NCBI RefSeq assembly: GCF_036077095.1
Contig: NZ_CP107960.1
Location: forward strand, 7,316,001-7,380,000
Length of the DNA: 64,000 nt
Reading direction: 5' to 3'
Source of the DNA: Streptomyces sp. NBC_00376
GTDB taxonomy: Bacteria > Actinomycetota > Actinomycetes > Streptomycetales > Streptomycetaceae
Shown: piece after piece, positions 17,313 to 25,470 of the stretch
Numbering within the stretch: position 1 is the first letter of the stretch
Layout: each line of letters begins with the position of its first letter
The notes under the pieces: model-generated
The model's database searches: none
What the model was told of the DNA's origin: nothing
The model's input: only the letters and a program-made list of their open reading frames with translations
Made by a program: the position numbers and the translations under genes

Positions 17313-17512
17313 CAACCGCAGATGCCGAGGGGTGATCAACCTGGGGGCGGCGGTGCCAGGCCCCGGTCGAGGACTTCATCAGGTTGCTCCGGGGTGAAGA
17401 GGTCTCAGTTGCTGCCGCATCCGCAGTTGTCCATCTGTGTTCGCCTAAGGCTTGTCCCGCAATTGATCTCGGAGTGGCCAGGCGCGATGCTGTCCCAGTT
17501 CGGTCCGTTCGC

Positions 17513-18280
17513 CTATCCGGCGAGGACGAGGTTGTGCAGGCGGGCAATGCCGGCCATGGCGTGGTGGACGCCGTCTCCTCTCAGGCGGCAGTCGCGCAGA
17601 ATCTTCCAGGTCTTCATGCGGGCGAAGGCGTGCTCGACGCGGGCCCGGACCTGTTTGTGTGAACGGTTGTGCTCCTGCTTCCAGTCGGGCAGGTCCTCGC
17701 CTTTGCGTCGCCGGTGGGGCATGACGAGTCCGGTGCCCGGATAGCCCCCGTCAGCGATCGTCGTGGTGGTGCCGACGGCGGCCTTGGCACCGGATTCCTC
17801 CCATGCCTTGCAGTCGTTGCGGTTGCCGGGCAGAGGCTGGCCAACCAGGACGACGAGCCGGGTGTCGGCGTCGATGACGACCTGGTGATTGGTTGAGTAC
17901 CGGTAGTTCTTGGACTGCTCAGCCACTGTGTGGTCCCGGGTGGGCACCAAGGTGCCGTCCACGATGAGCACGGTGTCCTTCCGGAACCGCTTGCGCGGCT
18001 GGAGTGCGAGCAACGGGCCGAGATGGTCGATGATGCGGTCTGCCGCCGACTTCGACACCCCGAACAGCGGGGCAAGCTGGCGCATCGTCAAGTTCGTGCG
18101 CCAGTACACCGCGATCAACAACGCTCGGTCTTCCAGCGGAAGACCCCATGGACGCCCCTTGCGGATCGCGTCCGCTCCGTCGCGCCGAAGCGCGGTCACC
18201 AACTTGGCGAACTGGCGCGGGCTCAGCCCGGTGAACGGGCCTATCCAAGACGGCTCTGACGCCGTGATCACACCAGCCAC
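17513..18280 (-). CDS. IS5-family transposase (DDE_Tnp_4 type)
   Basis: 255 aa from GTG 18280. An N-terminal HTH-like region (LSPRQFAKLVTALRRDG; LAPLFGVSKSAADRIIDHLG) precedes the DDE core with VDGTLVPTRDH, IADGGYPGTG and RARVEHAFARMKTW. All three acidic positions are present and the frame is uninterrupted, so the enzyme is probably active. It lies between the 19-bp inverted repeats. Confidence 0.88.
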   Translation of the reverse strand: MAGVITASEPSWIGPFTGLSPRQFAKLVTALRRDGADAIRKGRPWGLPLEDRALLIAVYWRTNLTMRQLAPLFGVSKSAADRIIDHLGPLLALQPRKRFRKDTVLIVDGTLVPTRDHTVAEQSKNYRYSTNHQVVIDADTRLVVLVGQPLPGNRNDCKAWEESGAKAAVGTTTTIADGGYPGTGLVMPHRRRKGEDLPDWKQEHNRSHKQVRARVEHAFARMKTWKILRDCRLRGDGVHHAMAGIARLHNLVLAG

Positions 18281-18322
18281 GTCATGATCATTCCATCCCG
18301 TCCCGACCGGATGGAAGAGCCG

Positions 18323-18754
18323 TCAAACCTCTGGGATGAAGGACGGCTCGATACCCATCGCAGCGACGCCCTCACGCACAGAGCGGTCGAACTCCTTGAT
18401 CTCCGCCACGAGAACATCCCAGACGATGGGCGAGGTCCAGCAGTCGGGCTGGAAGTCGGAGCCGACTCGCCAACCTCCATCAGAGCCCACGATGCGGATC
18501 AGTCCCGCATCCGCTTGCATCGAGTCGAACCTGAAACCCTCCTGGCCGGCGAGCGGACTCTGGAGCCAGCGCGCCAGGTGGTAAGCAAGCTCGGCCACGG
18601 GAAACGCTTCCTCGGACCACACCGCCCTCCCCTCTTCCCAGATGGACAGCTCTGCCTCTATGTCGAGGAGAAGCAGCTCCAGGGGAGCCTCGTGTGTGGC
18701 GAGACCGCGCCGCGGCAGATCCGACAGTCCAAAGCTCCGGCAGACGAACCTCAC
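18323..18754 (-). CDS. Uncharacterised protein, passenger gene of the IS5-type element
   Basis: 143 aa from GTG 18754, with GGAGG 8 nt upstream; the open frame extends to 18865. I do not know its function. It is acidic, without membrane segments, and contains LPRRGLATHEAPLELLLLDI, FPVAELAYHLARWL, FRFDSMQADAGLIRIVG and WRVGSDFQPDCWTSPIVWD, a pattern I associate with small uncharacterised streptomycete proteins (DUF7878-like, from memory only). It lies inside the terminal inverted repeats, upstream of and parallel to the transposase gene with a 42-nt gap, so it may travel with the element. Confidence 0.6.
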   Translation of the reverse strand: MRFVCRSFGLSDLPRRGLATHEAPLELLLLDIEAELSIWEEGRAVWSEEAFPVAELAYHLARWLQSPLAGQEGFRFDSMQADAGLIRIVGSDGGWRVGSDFQPDCWTSPIVWDVLVAEIKEFDRSVREGVAAMGIEPSFIPEV

Positions 18755-18971
18755 CGCTCGGCCTCCATGAAATCCGAGGCCCGCTACACCTCCAGGCCAT
18801 GCAAATGCGGACAACCGTACCAAGTCATGCCGGTCACCCTGCCTGGCACACCATTTGCGGGACAAGCCTTAGGTCTGCGAGACGTTCTGATCAGGGGATC
18901 TACTTCCTGGAAGACGTCGGCGAACATCTGTGGACCAAGATCCGACAACTCATTGTGCGGTGTTCACGCAC

Positions 18972-19002
18972 GAGCGCCCTCCCAGAGAGTGGAAGGGCGC
19001 TC
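18972..19002. terminator. Terminator-like hairpin downstream of the NLR module
   Basis: GAGCGCCCTCCC and GGAAGGGCGCTC pair over 12 bp with one mismatch around a 7-nt loop. It lies 124 nt beyond the stop of the small effector gene on the minus strand. Confidence 0.5.
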
Positions 19003-19125
19003 ACCGATGACCAACTTCGACGTCGCGACAGTTCAGTAGCAGGTGGCAGCCTCGATTCGGTTCGTTGCCACGGGTTGGTGACCCGAGGCGGTAGGACCGG
19101 CGCCGCGTTCGGGATGAGGGTGGTG

Positions 19126-19542
19126 TCACGGATGGATCGTTGTGTTGTCTCCGGTGACGGCTGTGCCGATTGTCTGTGCGGCGATAGACCGTTCACCGGA
19201 CGCGGTGATCGTTACCGCACCGGTCGGGGGAAGCTGGGCGGCCAGTTCGGCAAGCAACTGCGGATTCTCCCTTAGCGTCCGCTTGATCTGCTGACGTAGC
19301 GCGGCTGCAGCATCGGCGTCCTCCGGCTCCTCGGCCGCCTCACGCACCGCCGCCTCCAGCTCGGGCCGTCCGGCCGGGCTCCGGCGCCGCCAGACCGCGT
19401 GCAAGATGCTGCGCCCTGCATTCGCCGTGGCTCCCACCGCAGCGTCCTCAGCTCGGGCCAGTACCCCCGCACCATAGGCACCCAGAGCCGCGCTTAGATA
19501 CGGTCCTGCCTGCTCCAGGAACTGCACGATCTCCGCTCCCAC
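19126..19542 (-). CDS. Small predicted effector with C-terminal amyloid-signalling-like motif
   Basis: 138 aa from GTG 19542, preceded by GGGGGTGG; a longer frame to 19584 is unlikely. The N-terminal about 105 residues are helical and Ala-rich (QFLEQAGPYLSAALGAYGAG; then ALRQQIKRTLRENPQLLAEL), like the Bell-type effectors associated with bacterial NLR genes. The C-terminus (about 114-132) reads SGERSIAAQTIGTAVTGDN. The NB-ARC protein encoded upstream carries the related GAGSVAAHHIGTAITGPVN at its N-terminus. Matching short motifs in an NLR and its neighbouring effector are the signature described for bacterial amyloid signalling sequences. Inferred: NLR activation templates effector assembly, possibly killing the infected cell. 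The effector activity itself is not recognisable. Confidence 0.65.
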   Translation of the reverse strand: MGAEIVQFLEQAGPYLSAALGAYGAGVLARAEDAAVGATANAGRSILHAVWRRRSPAGRPELEAAVREAAEEPEDADAAAALRQQIKRTLRENPQLLAELAAQLPPTGAVTITASGERSIAAQTIGTAVTGDNTTIHP

Positions 19543-19752
19543 AACCCACCCCCGAAATCCTGTCAATGACTGACGCCAGGGCATCAGATTAAGCCGCCCA
19601 GCCAGCGTGCACGCGACAACTCTGCATTCGCGTAACGTCGACCGGCCTTACTCCACGCGAGCCGGCGAACACCTTCCCGCCCCTGGCGCCGCCTGGCTAC
19701 GCTGCCGACTGGCAGATCGCTGACCAGGGACGCGGAGAGCTTCAATGGAGTA

Positions 19753-22700
19753 CTAACGGTCAGACCTCGAAGTGGCGTACTCGGCTGCGTCGATCCTTGC
19801 GCGGATCTGTGCGACGAGCGGGTTCTCCGGGCCCAGGGTGGGCTCGATCCGGCCGAGGGCTACGCGATAGACGGCGATCGCCTTTTGGTGTGCACCGGCT
19901 TCCTGGTGGGTGTCCGCCAGGGTGAGTTGGGTGCTCAGGACGTTCGGGTGGTCGCCGAGGGTCTGCTGCCAGTGCGTGAGGTTGGCTTCATACAGCGGCA
20001 CAGCCAAGTCGGGTCGGTCGTTGGCCCGGTAGATCTCAGCTAGGTACTGCCGTTGCTTGAGTGTGTCTGGGTGGGTGACGCCGAGTTCCTTCTCGGTGAG
20101 CGCAACGCTGTGTTCCAGCAGTTCGGTCGCCCGGGGGAGGCCGCCGGACCCGCCGAGGGCGCGGGCCAGCATGGCGGTGCAGTGAAGTGTTTGCGGGTGG
20201 ACGCGGCCGAGTTCGGCCTCCAGCTGGGCGCGGACGTCCTCCAGGACGGCGACTGCCTGTGCCGCGTTGCCGGACTCCAGGTAGGCGGCGGCCAGGTTCG
20301 TCCGGCTGGTGACCGTGTGCGGGTGCGTGGCGCCGAAGATGAGGCTGGCGTTGCGCACGGCGGCTTCGAGGAGCTGGACGGCGCGCGGGGCGTCGCCGAC
20401 TGTGAGGTGTGCGAGGGCCAGGTTGCTCCGACACACCATGGTGTGCGGGTGGTCCTCGCCGAGTGAACGGACGCACCGCTCCAGCGTTGACTCCGAGAGG
20501 GACACGGCCCGCGCCGGATCGTCCGTCTGGCGTAGTGCGTCGGCCAAGCCGATGTAGTTGGACAGGGTGTCCGGGTGGGACTCGCCGAAGACCTGCGCGC
20601 ACTGGGCGACGACGGTTTCGAACAGCGGGACGGCGCGAGCCGGGTCGCCCGCCGCGAGGCGAGCCTTCGCGAGGCCGCTTCGGGTGGCGAGGGTATGGGG
20701 GTGGGTCTCGCCGAGCAGCGCGGCACGGTGCTTGAGGATGGTGTCGTACTGGGTGATCGCCCGTCCAGCGTGGCCGGCGGTCTGGTATGCCTGCGCCAGC
20801 CCGTTCCTGGTGGTCAAGGTCTGGGGATGGGCGTCGCCGAGGAGGTGGGCGCTCTGCGCGACCGCGGTCTCCAGCAATGGAAGCGAACGGGTGGAGTCTC
20901 CAGCGTCCCGGTAGGCGCAGCCGAGGTTCGCACGGATGGCAATGGTCTCTGGGTGCGCCTCGCCGTACACCTCTTCGCATCGGGCCAGGGCTGTCTTGAG
21001 GTGCTGCGCTGCCTGGTCAGGGCGTCCGGCGGTCAGGTAGGCGTAGGCGAGGTTGTTCCGGCTGGTGATGGTTCCGGGATCGCTGTCGCCGAGCGCCTGC
21101 TGTTGTTGTGCGAAGACGGCGGTGTATATCGGAATGGCGCGGGACAGGTCGCCTGAAGCAAGATAGACCGCCCCAAGACCATGCTGGCAGGTCAGCGTGG
21201 CAGGGTGGGTCGGTCCTAGGAGTCGCTGGTACTGCGTGAGAGTGGCCTCATGCAGCGAGACAGCACGATCCAAGTCACCAGACGCATGGTAGGTGCGGGC
21301 CAGTTCCTCGCAGCTGACGAGAGTGTCGGGGTGATCGTTGCCAAGTGCGTGCCTACGCCGGGCCAACGTCTCCTCGTGGAGTGTGATGGCACGGGCCAGA
21401 TCGCCGTAGTCACGGTACGAGTTGGCAAGGTTAGCGGCGACGGTGAGCGTCCCCGGATGCGAGTCGCCGAGTACCTGCGCGCACTGGGTGACCAACGGTT
21501 CGAGGGCGGCGATGGACCGTTCGAAGTCCCCGGCTCCGTGGTAGGCGTGGCCCAGGTTCGCACGGACCTTCATGGTGAGTTCGTGCTCGGCGCCAGCGAG
21601 CGCTTCACAGCGGGCGAGGGCCGCCGTGAGCAGCGGAACGGCGCGGGCGTCCTGACCGAGGCCCTGGAGATAGAGTGCAGCGCTCGCGTACCGTCCGGCG
21701 GGAAAGGTGTCAGCGTGTCCGTCAGGAGTGGTGGCCGCGAGCGCGACGAGGTGCGGGAGCAGCCGATCCCATGCGGGGGACCGGCCAGAGTCGGGCGGTT
21801 CTCCCAGGGGGGCGACCGCAGCGCTCAGCAGCCGTTCGGCCTCTAGCCGGCCGGTTGGCGTGCTGTCACCAATGGGCGTCTGGTTCCGGTGTGTGGTCTG
21901 GACGAGGCGGTGGATGCTCACCGAGTCCTGAGTGAGGGAGACCATGCAGTAGACAGCAAGCACCCCAAGGGCTTCGTGAAGGTCGTCGCTGTCGTCGGTG
22001 ATAGGGGTCAGCAGTCCAACTGGGATGTCGTCGGGGGCCAGCCATGCCAGTGTGGACAGGACGCGGACTGCCAGGGGGTTGCGCTCAGTGAGGGTGCTAA
22101 TCGTCTGGCGCCAGATCCGGGCGACGGTGCGCTCTGGGTCTACACCTTCGGGGGCCTTGTCCAACGCGCCTATCAGCCTTCGGCGGTAACGTTCGATGCT
22201 GATCGTCGGGTTCTGCGCGAGGTAGGCGCCGGCCTGCATCAGGGCGATGGGAAGCTGCCCCAGGTCGGCTGAGAGGGCCCGGTTCTCCTGCATCTGACGG
22301 GGGGTCGGCGGAGTCGCGCCGAGCACCTGGCTACAGAGGAGTTCACTCGCTGCAGCCAGGTCGAGTACGTCGAGGGCCAGCGTTGCGACGGAGGTCGGCC
22401 AGCTAGCTGATCGTCGGCTGGTGGTGATGACGTGGCCGTTAGACGTGCTGACGTAGGGCTGCAGATCGGCCGGATCCTCAACGTTGTCGAAGACCAGCAG
22501 CCACCCCGGATGCCACTGCAGCCACGACATCGCCCAAGCGGCGCGATCTTTGGTAGACGCGCTGCCGGCCCACACGGGGATCAGCCGCAGAGTGAGGTCG
22601 GCCAGCGATTGCTCGATGTGGTTGGGTGATGCAGCGGCAATCCACCACATCACGGTGTATTCGCGACGGTGTCTGTGGGCATACGTAAGCGCGAGGGTGC

Positions 22701-22965
22701 TCTTGCCGACGCCGCCGAGGCCTTGGACGACGGCAGTCCCGGCGGCCGGATGCCCGAGCGTGTCGCGCAGCCAGCCCAGCTCGCTCGTGCGGCCGAAACA
22801 CAGGGGGAGCGGCGGCAGGTTGGTGAGCCCGGCAGGTGCCTGGACATCGCGCGCCGAGTTCAGCAACTCGGCCGTCAGAACGTTGACCGGGCCGGTGATC
22901 GCTGTCCCGATGTGATGGGCGGCGACGGATCCGGCCCCTATCGCCTGGAAAGTGGAGTCCGTCAC
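19753..22965 (-). CDS. NB-ARC ATPase with about 14 TPRs (bacterial NLR-like protein)
   Basis: 1070 aa. Residues 10-28 form a short Gly/Ala motif (GAGSVAAHHIGTAITGPVN) shared with the next gene. NB-ARC spans about 55-350: Walker A QGLGGVGKSTLAL (81-93), Walker B WLLVFDNVED (about 160). From about 400 to the end there are about 14 TPR units of 42 residues with the Kinesin-light-chain/TPR_10 pattern (G..HP.TL...NLA.AY...GD..RA). This is the STAND/NLR plan: C-terminal repeats sense a ligand, nucleotide exchange causes oligomerisation and the N-terminus signals. The gene is complete and ends 210 nt before the small effector gene on the same strand. No other regulator or peptidase is fused. A defence function is inferred from architecture. 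Confidence 0.85.
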   Translation of the reverse strand: MTDSTFQAIGAGSVAAHHIGTAITGPVNVLTAELLNSARDVQAPAGLTNLPPLPLCFGRTSELGWLRDTLGHPAAGTAVVQGLGGVGKSTLALTYAHRHRREYTVMWWIAAASPNHIEQSLADLTLRLIPVWAGSASTKDRAAWAMSWLQWHPGWLLVFDNVEDPADLQPYVSTSNGHVITTSRRSASWPTSVATLALDVLDLAAASELLCSQVLGATPPTPRQMQENRALSADLGQLPIALMQAGAYLAQNPTISIERYRRRLIGALDKAPEGVDPERTVARIWRQTISTLTERNPLAVRVLSTLAWLAPDDIPVGLLTPITDDSDDLHEALGVLAVYCMVSLTQDSVSIHRLVQTTHRNQTPIGDSTPTGRLEAERLLSAAVAPLGEPPDSGRSPAWDRLLPHLVALAATTPDGHADTFPAGRYASAALYLQGLGQDARAVPLLTAALARCEALAGAEHELTMKVRANLGHAYHGAGDFERSIAALEPLVTQCAQVLGDSHPGTLTVAANLANSYRDYGDLARAITLHEETLARRRHALGNDHPDTLVSCEELARTYHASGDLDRAVSLHEATLTQYQRLLGPTHPATLTCQHGLGAVYLASGDLSRAIPIYTAVFAQQQQALGDSDPGTITSRNNLAYAYLTAGRPDQAAQHLKTALARCEEVYGEAHPETIAIRANLGCAYRDAGDSTRSLPLLETAVAQSAHLLGDAHPQTLTTRNGLAQAYQTAGHAGRAITQYDTILKHRAALLGETHPHTLATRSGLAKARLAAGDPARAVPLFETVVAQCAQVFGESHPDTLSNYIGLADALRQTDDPARAVSLSESTLERCVRSLGEDHPHTMVCRSNLALAHLTVGDAPRAVQLLEAAVRNASLIFGATHPHTVTSRTNLAAAYLESGNAAQAVAVLEDVRAQLEAELGRVHPQTLHCTAMLARALGGSGGLPRATELLEHSVALTEKELGVTHPDTLKQRQYLAEIYRANDRPDLAVPLYEANLTHWQQTLGDHPNVLSTQLTLADTHQEAGAHQKAIAVYRVALGRIEPTLGPENPLVAQIRARIDAAEYATSRSDR

Positions 22966-23378
22966 CGTAGGACCCGCCGACTCTCGTGGCGAACGGTGAC
23001 CGTCGACCTGTCTCTGCCCGACGGCCTCCTGCGTGCCCCCATCTCAGTCCTCTCTGCAGGCCGGCTGGATGTCTCGCTCTCCAGCATGGACCGTAAGCGT
23101 TCCCCATGTCGGGTCAGTATCGGCTGAGCGGCGGCGAGAGTTGCATGGAATCGGGACTTCGTCGCTAACGCGATCGTTGATGATGAGGCCGGGCCCGCTC
23201 TCTGCAGGAGCCAGTGGTCTCAAGACTGCTAAGTCTCAGTTGGCGGGGAAGCTGGGGTGGTCCGCCTTGTGCCATGGTCGTCCGACACCAACACTGACCA
23301 GGTGTTTCGTTCTCGCGGTGGATGCCTGTGGAAGCCGGTGGATCAAGATCGGGCCTTGACCCCGGATCTTGAACACGT
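22966..23378. other. Intergenic region upstream of the NLR gene
   Basis: About 410 bp between the NLR start and the IS3 remnant. It presumably holds the NLR promoter. I see no gene with family features, no RNA gene and no strong repeat. Confidence 0.5.
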
Positions 23379-23680
23379 CTATGCGGCTCGGGTCAGGGTA
23401 GTTGTTGTTGGGCGGAAGGTGTTTTCGTAAGCGATCGGGGAGCGCTGGCCGAGCCGGGAATGCCTGCGTCGGGTGTTGTAGCGGGACAGCCATCGGAAGG
23501 CGTCGAGTCGGGCCTCACGTTCGCTTGGCCAGCCCTTTCGCCCCTTCAGCGTCTCAATTTTGAAGGTCGCGTTGCACGATTCCGCGGCGGCGCTGTCCGC
23601 GCTGCTGCCGACCGCGCTCATGCTCTGGCGGATGTCGGCGAGGCGGCAGGCGTCAGCGAAGGCTCGGCTGGTGTACTGGG
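23379..23680 (-). pseudogene. IS3-family transposase remnant (C-terminal part)
   Basis: Minus-strand frame from QYTSRAFADACRLADIRQSM through AAAESCNATFKIETLKGRKG to RYNTRRRHSRLGQRSPIAYE, the OrfB C-terminus of IS3 elements with the final catalytic Glu (AAES). Everything before QYTSRAF is missing and is replaced by an IS30 tail, so two remnants are fused at about 23681-23686. Confidence 0.8.
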
Positions 23681-23685
23681 CGAGT

Positions 23686-24140
23686 TCAACCAGTCGCTGC
23701 AACACCGGGCTGTTGCAGCGAGCGTAGCTGCTGTTCGAAGACCTCGGCCGGCGTCCGCCAACCCAGGACTTTGCGGGGCCGGTTGTTGATCGCCATGGCG
23801 ACGGCTTCGAGGTCCGTGAACGACCATCGGGAGAGATCGGTGCCCTTCGGGAAGTACTGGCGCAGCAGCCCGTTCGTGTTCTCGTTCGTCGGTCGTTGCC
23901 AGGGCGAGTGCGGATCGGCGAAGAACACCTTCGTCCCGGTATCGAGAGCGAACTGAGCATGACCGGAGAGTTCCTTCCCATGGTCCCAGGTGAGGGTCTT
24001 ACGTAGCTGCTCAGGCAATTGCGTCATCGACGTGGTGAGCGCCGCGTTCATCGCGATCGCGTCATAGCCCCCGAGCGAGGGGCCCGCGAGCGCGTGCTGA
24101 ATGTCATGGTGCGGAGGTTGATGAGCGTGACTGCCTTGCT
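23686..24140 (-). pseudogene. IS30-family transposase remnant (C-terminal part)
   Basis: Contains TLTWDHGKELSGHAQFALDT, FADPHSPWQRPTNENTNGLL, RQYFPKGTDLSRWSFTDLEA, AINNRPRKVLGWRTPAEVF, the C-terminal half of IS30 transposases. The N-terminal DNA-binding half is absent and the first recognisable residues (TLINLRTMTFSTRSRAP) are in another frame. Inactive. Confidence 0.8.
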
Positions 24141-24273
24141 GCGGTGAACGAGCGGGCCGGATCGAGGGCTGGAGTACCAAGCGACAGCTCTGGTTCCGGC
24201 GAACTCACACGCGCATCGATTGTCCAGTCACGCGTACTGCCCCAGTCCCAGCAGTCGGGTGAGGGTAGGAAAT

Positions 24274-25296
24274 TCACGCCTCTCCCAGCGCCTGCCTCGC
24301 ACGAAGGGCCAAATTCGCGTCATGACTGGCCGTTAGACTCCTCAGCGAGACTTCCACCTCTGTGAAATTAATCCAATGATTCAGTTCCCGCCGGATAATT
24401 CGACCGACGCCAGGGCTTTCCGCGTGTAGGAGGAACGCCCGCAACAGCATTACGCGAGCGGATGGGTAATCCAAGACCAAGCCCTGACCGGCCTCGATTA
24501 GCTGCAACCGGGCCTCCTCGTCTTGCGCCACTTCGCTTTCAAGTCCAACCGTCACAAGATGGCATGCCTCCGCGAGTTCGCCCCGTACCGCGAGGGAGGC
24601 AGCAATGTCAAATAGAGGGTCGTCCGTCCAGGCCGATTCCTCGAATCGCCCACTGGTCGGCAGCATTGAGATCGCTTTCACACAAAGGTCATTTGTCCAA
24701 GGGGCGCCCGATTTGACCAAGGCTAGGATTGCAGAAAGCTGAACACTTTCAACTTCGTCTGAATTCATAGCCTGGGTGGCCACACGAAGACCCTTGTCGG
24801 GGTTCAAGAAGGCGAATGCGAGCAATAGGTCCGCTCGCACCATGGGCGCTGATTCATGGCGCCACAGGTCTTCCAGTGCCGGGATGGTATCTTTCGGTGA
24901 TTGGCATTGAGCAACTGCCCATACGGCGAGTTGACGCACATCGGGCGCGTTGTGATCCAATAGCGATAGCAGGATTTGAAGTTGACGTGCGACCGAACTT
25001 CGCGCCTCTGCCGGAGCAACACCCACCCCGTGTTCGGCGCCCGCGATTCTCCCAAGCAGATACAGGAGCTCCAGGGTGTGCACTCCCGAAGAAGCCAGTC
25101 TCGCAATATACGAGACGGCCGGAATGGTCGCTGGATAGACTACGTCCTCATTCATGACGTAGTCATAGAGACGCGGCATGGCCTCGTCGGAGCCGTCTGG
25201 GCCGGCTAGCGACAGGAGCACTTCCGGCATATCGCGACATCCGTAGGCATCCCAGGGGTGAGAATCTACACCCTGAAGTGGTCCGTAATATTTCAT
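24274..25296 (-). CDS. HEAT-repeat-like protein, candidate immunity protein of the RHS toxin
   Basis: 340 aa, helical throughout, with HEAT-like pairs such as LLSLLDHNAPDVRQLAVWAV, APMVRADLLLAFAFLNPDKG and VESVQLSAILALVKSGAPW. No catalytic motif, signal peptide or membrane segment, so it is probably cytoplasmic. Base composition is visibly lower in GC and codon use less biased than in neighbours, as in the 3' end of the upstream RHS gene. It is the first gene after the RHS toxin on the same strand (174-nt gap with a hairpin). Immunity genes usually follow toxin modules, and HEAT-like proteins occur among them. Cognate pairing is inferred, not shown. Confidence 0.6.
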   Translation of the reverse strand: MKYYGPLQGVDSHPWDAYGCRDMPEVLLSLAGPDGSDEAMPRLYDYVMNEDVVYPATIPAVSYIARLASSGVHTLELLYLLGRIAGAEHGVGVAPAEARSSVARQLQILLSLLDHNAPDVRQLAVWAVAQCQSPKDTIPALEDLWRHESAPMVRADLLLAFAFLNPDKGLRVATQAMNSDEVESVQLSAILALVKSGAPWTNDLCVKAISMLPTSGRFEESAWTDDPLFDIAASLAVRGELAEACHLVTVGLESEVAQDEEARLQLIEAGQGLVLDYPSARVMLLRAFLLHAESPGVGRIIRRELNHWINFTEVEVSLRSLTASHDANLALRARQALGEA

Positions 25297-25422
25297 GGCG
25301 TCAGCTTACCAGCGCTTCACATCAACCCGCATGTGAAGTGCATGGATTCACCGACCGAGATGCTTTCCATACCCAGCCTTATCCGGTTGATTGCCACGGT
25401 TCTGGGAGTTGGATCCGTACGC

Positions 25423-25462
25423 AACGTAGGGGCGGCCCCCCAATCCGGACCGCCCCTACGTT
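25423..25462. terminator. Hairpin between RHS toxin and HEAT-like gene
   Basis: Perfect 13-bp arms AACGTAGGGGCGG and CCGCCCCTACGTT with a 14-nt loop, starting 9 nt after the RHS stop on the minus strand. It would reduce read-through from the toxin into the candidate immunity gene, which may have its own promoter. A T-rich tail exists only on the plus-strand side. Confidence 0.6.
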
Positions 25463-25470
25463 TCGTCTAT

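Larger units (their letters stand above)
17444..18873 (-). mobile_element. IS5-family insertion sequence with passenger gene
   Basis: A perfect 19-bp terminal inverted repeat (CCTAAGGCTTGTCCCGCAA at 17444-17462; its complement at 18855-18873) bounds 1430 bp. Inside are an intact IS5-type transposase gene (17513-18280) and a second gene in the same orientation (18323-18754). The GGCTTGTCCCGCAA core resembles known actinobacterial IS5 ends. Flanking target duplications are short and not certain; both ends lie in CCT(A/T)AGG. Confidence 0.72.
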
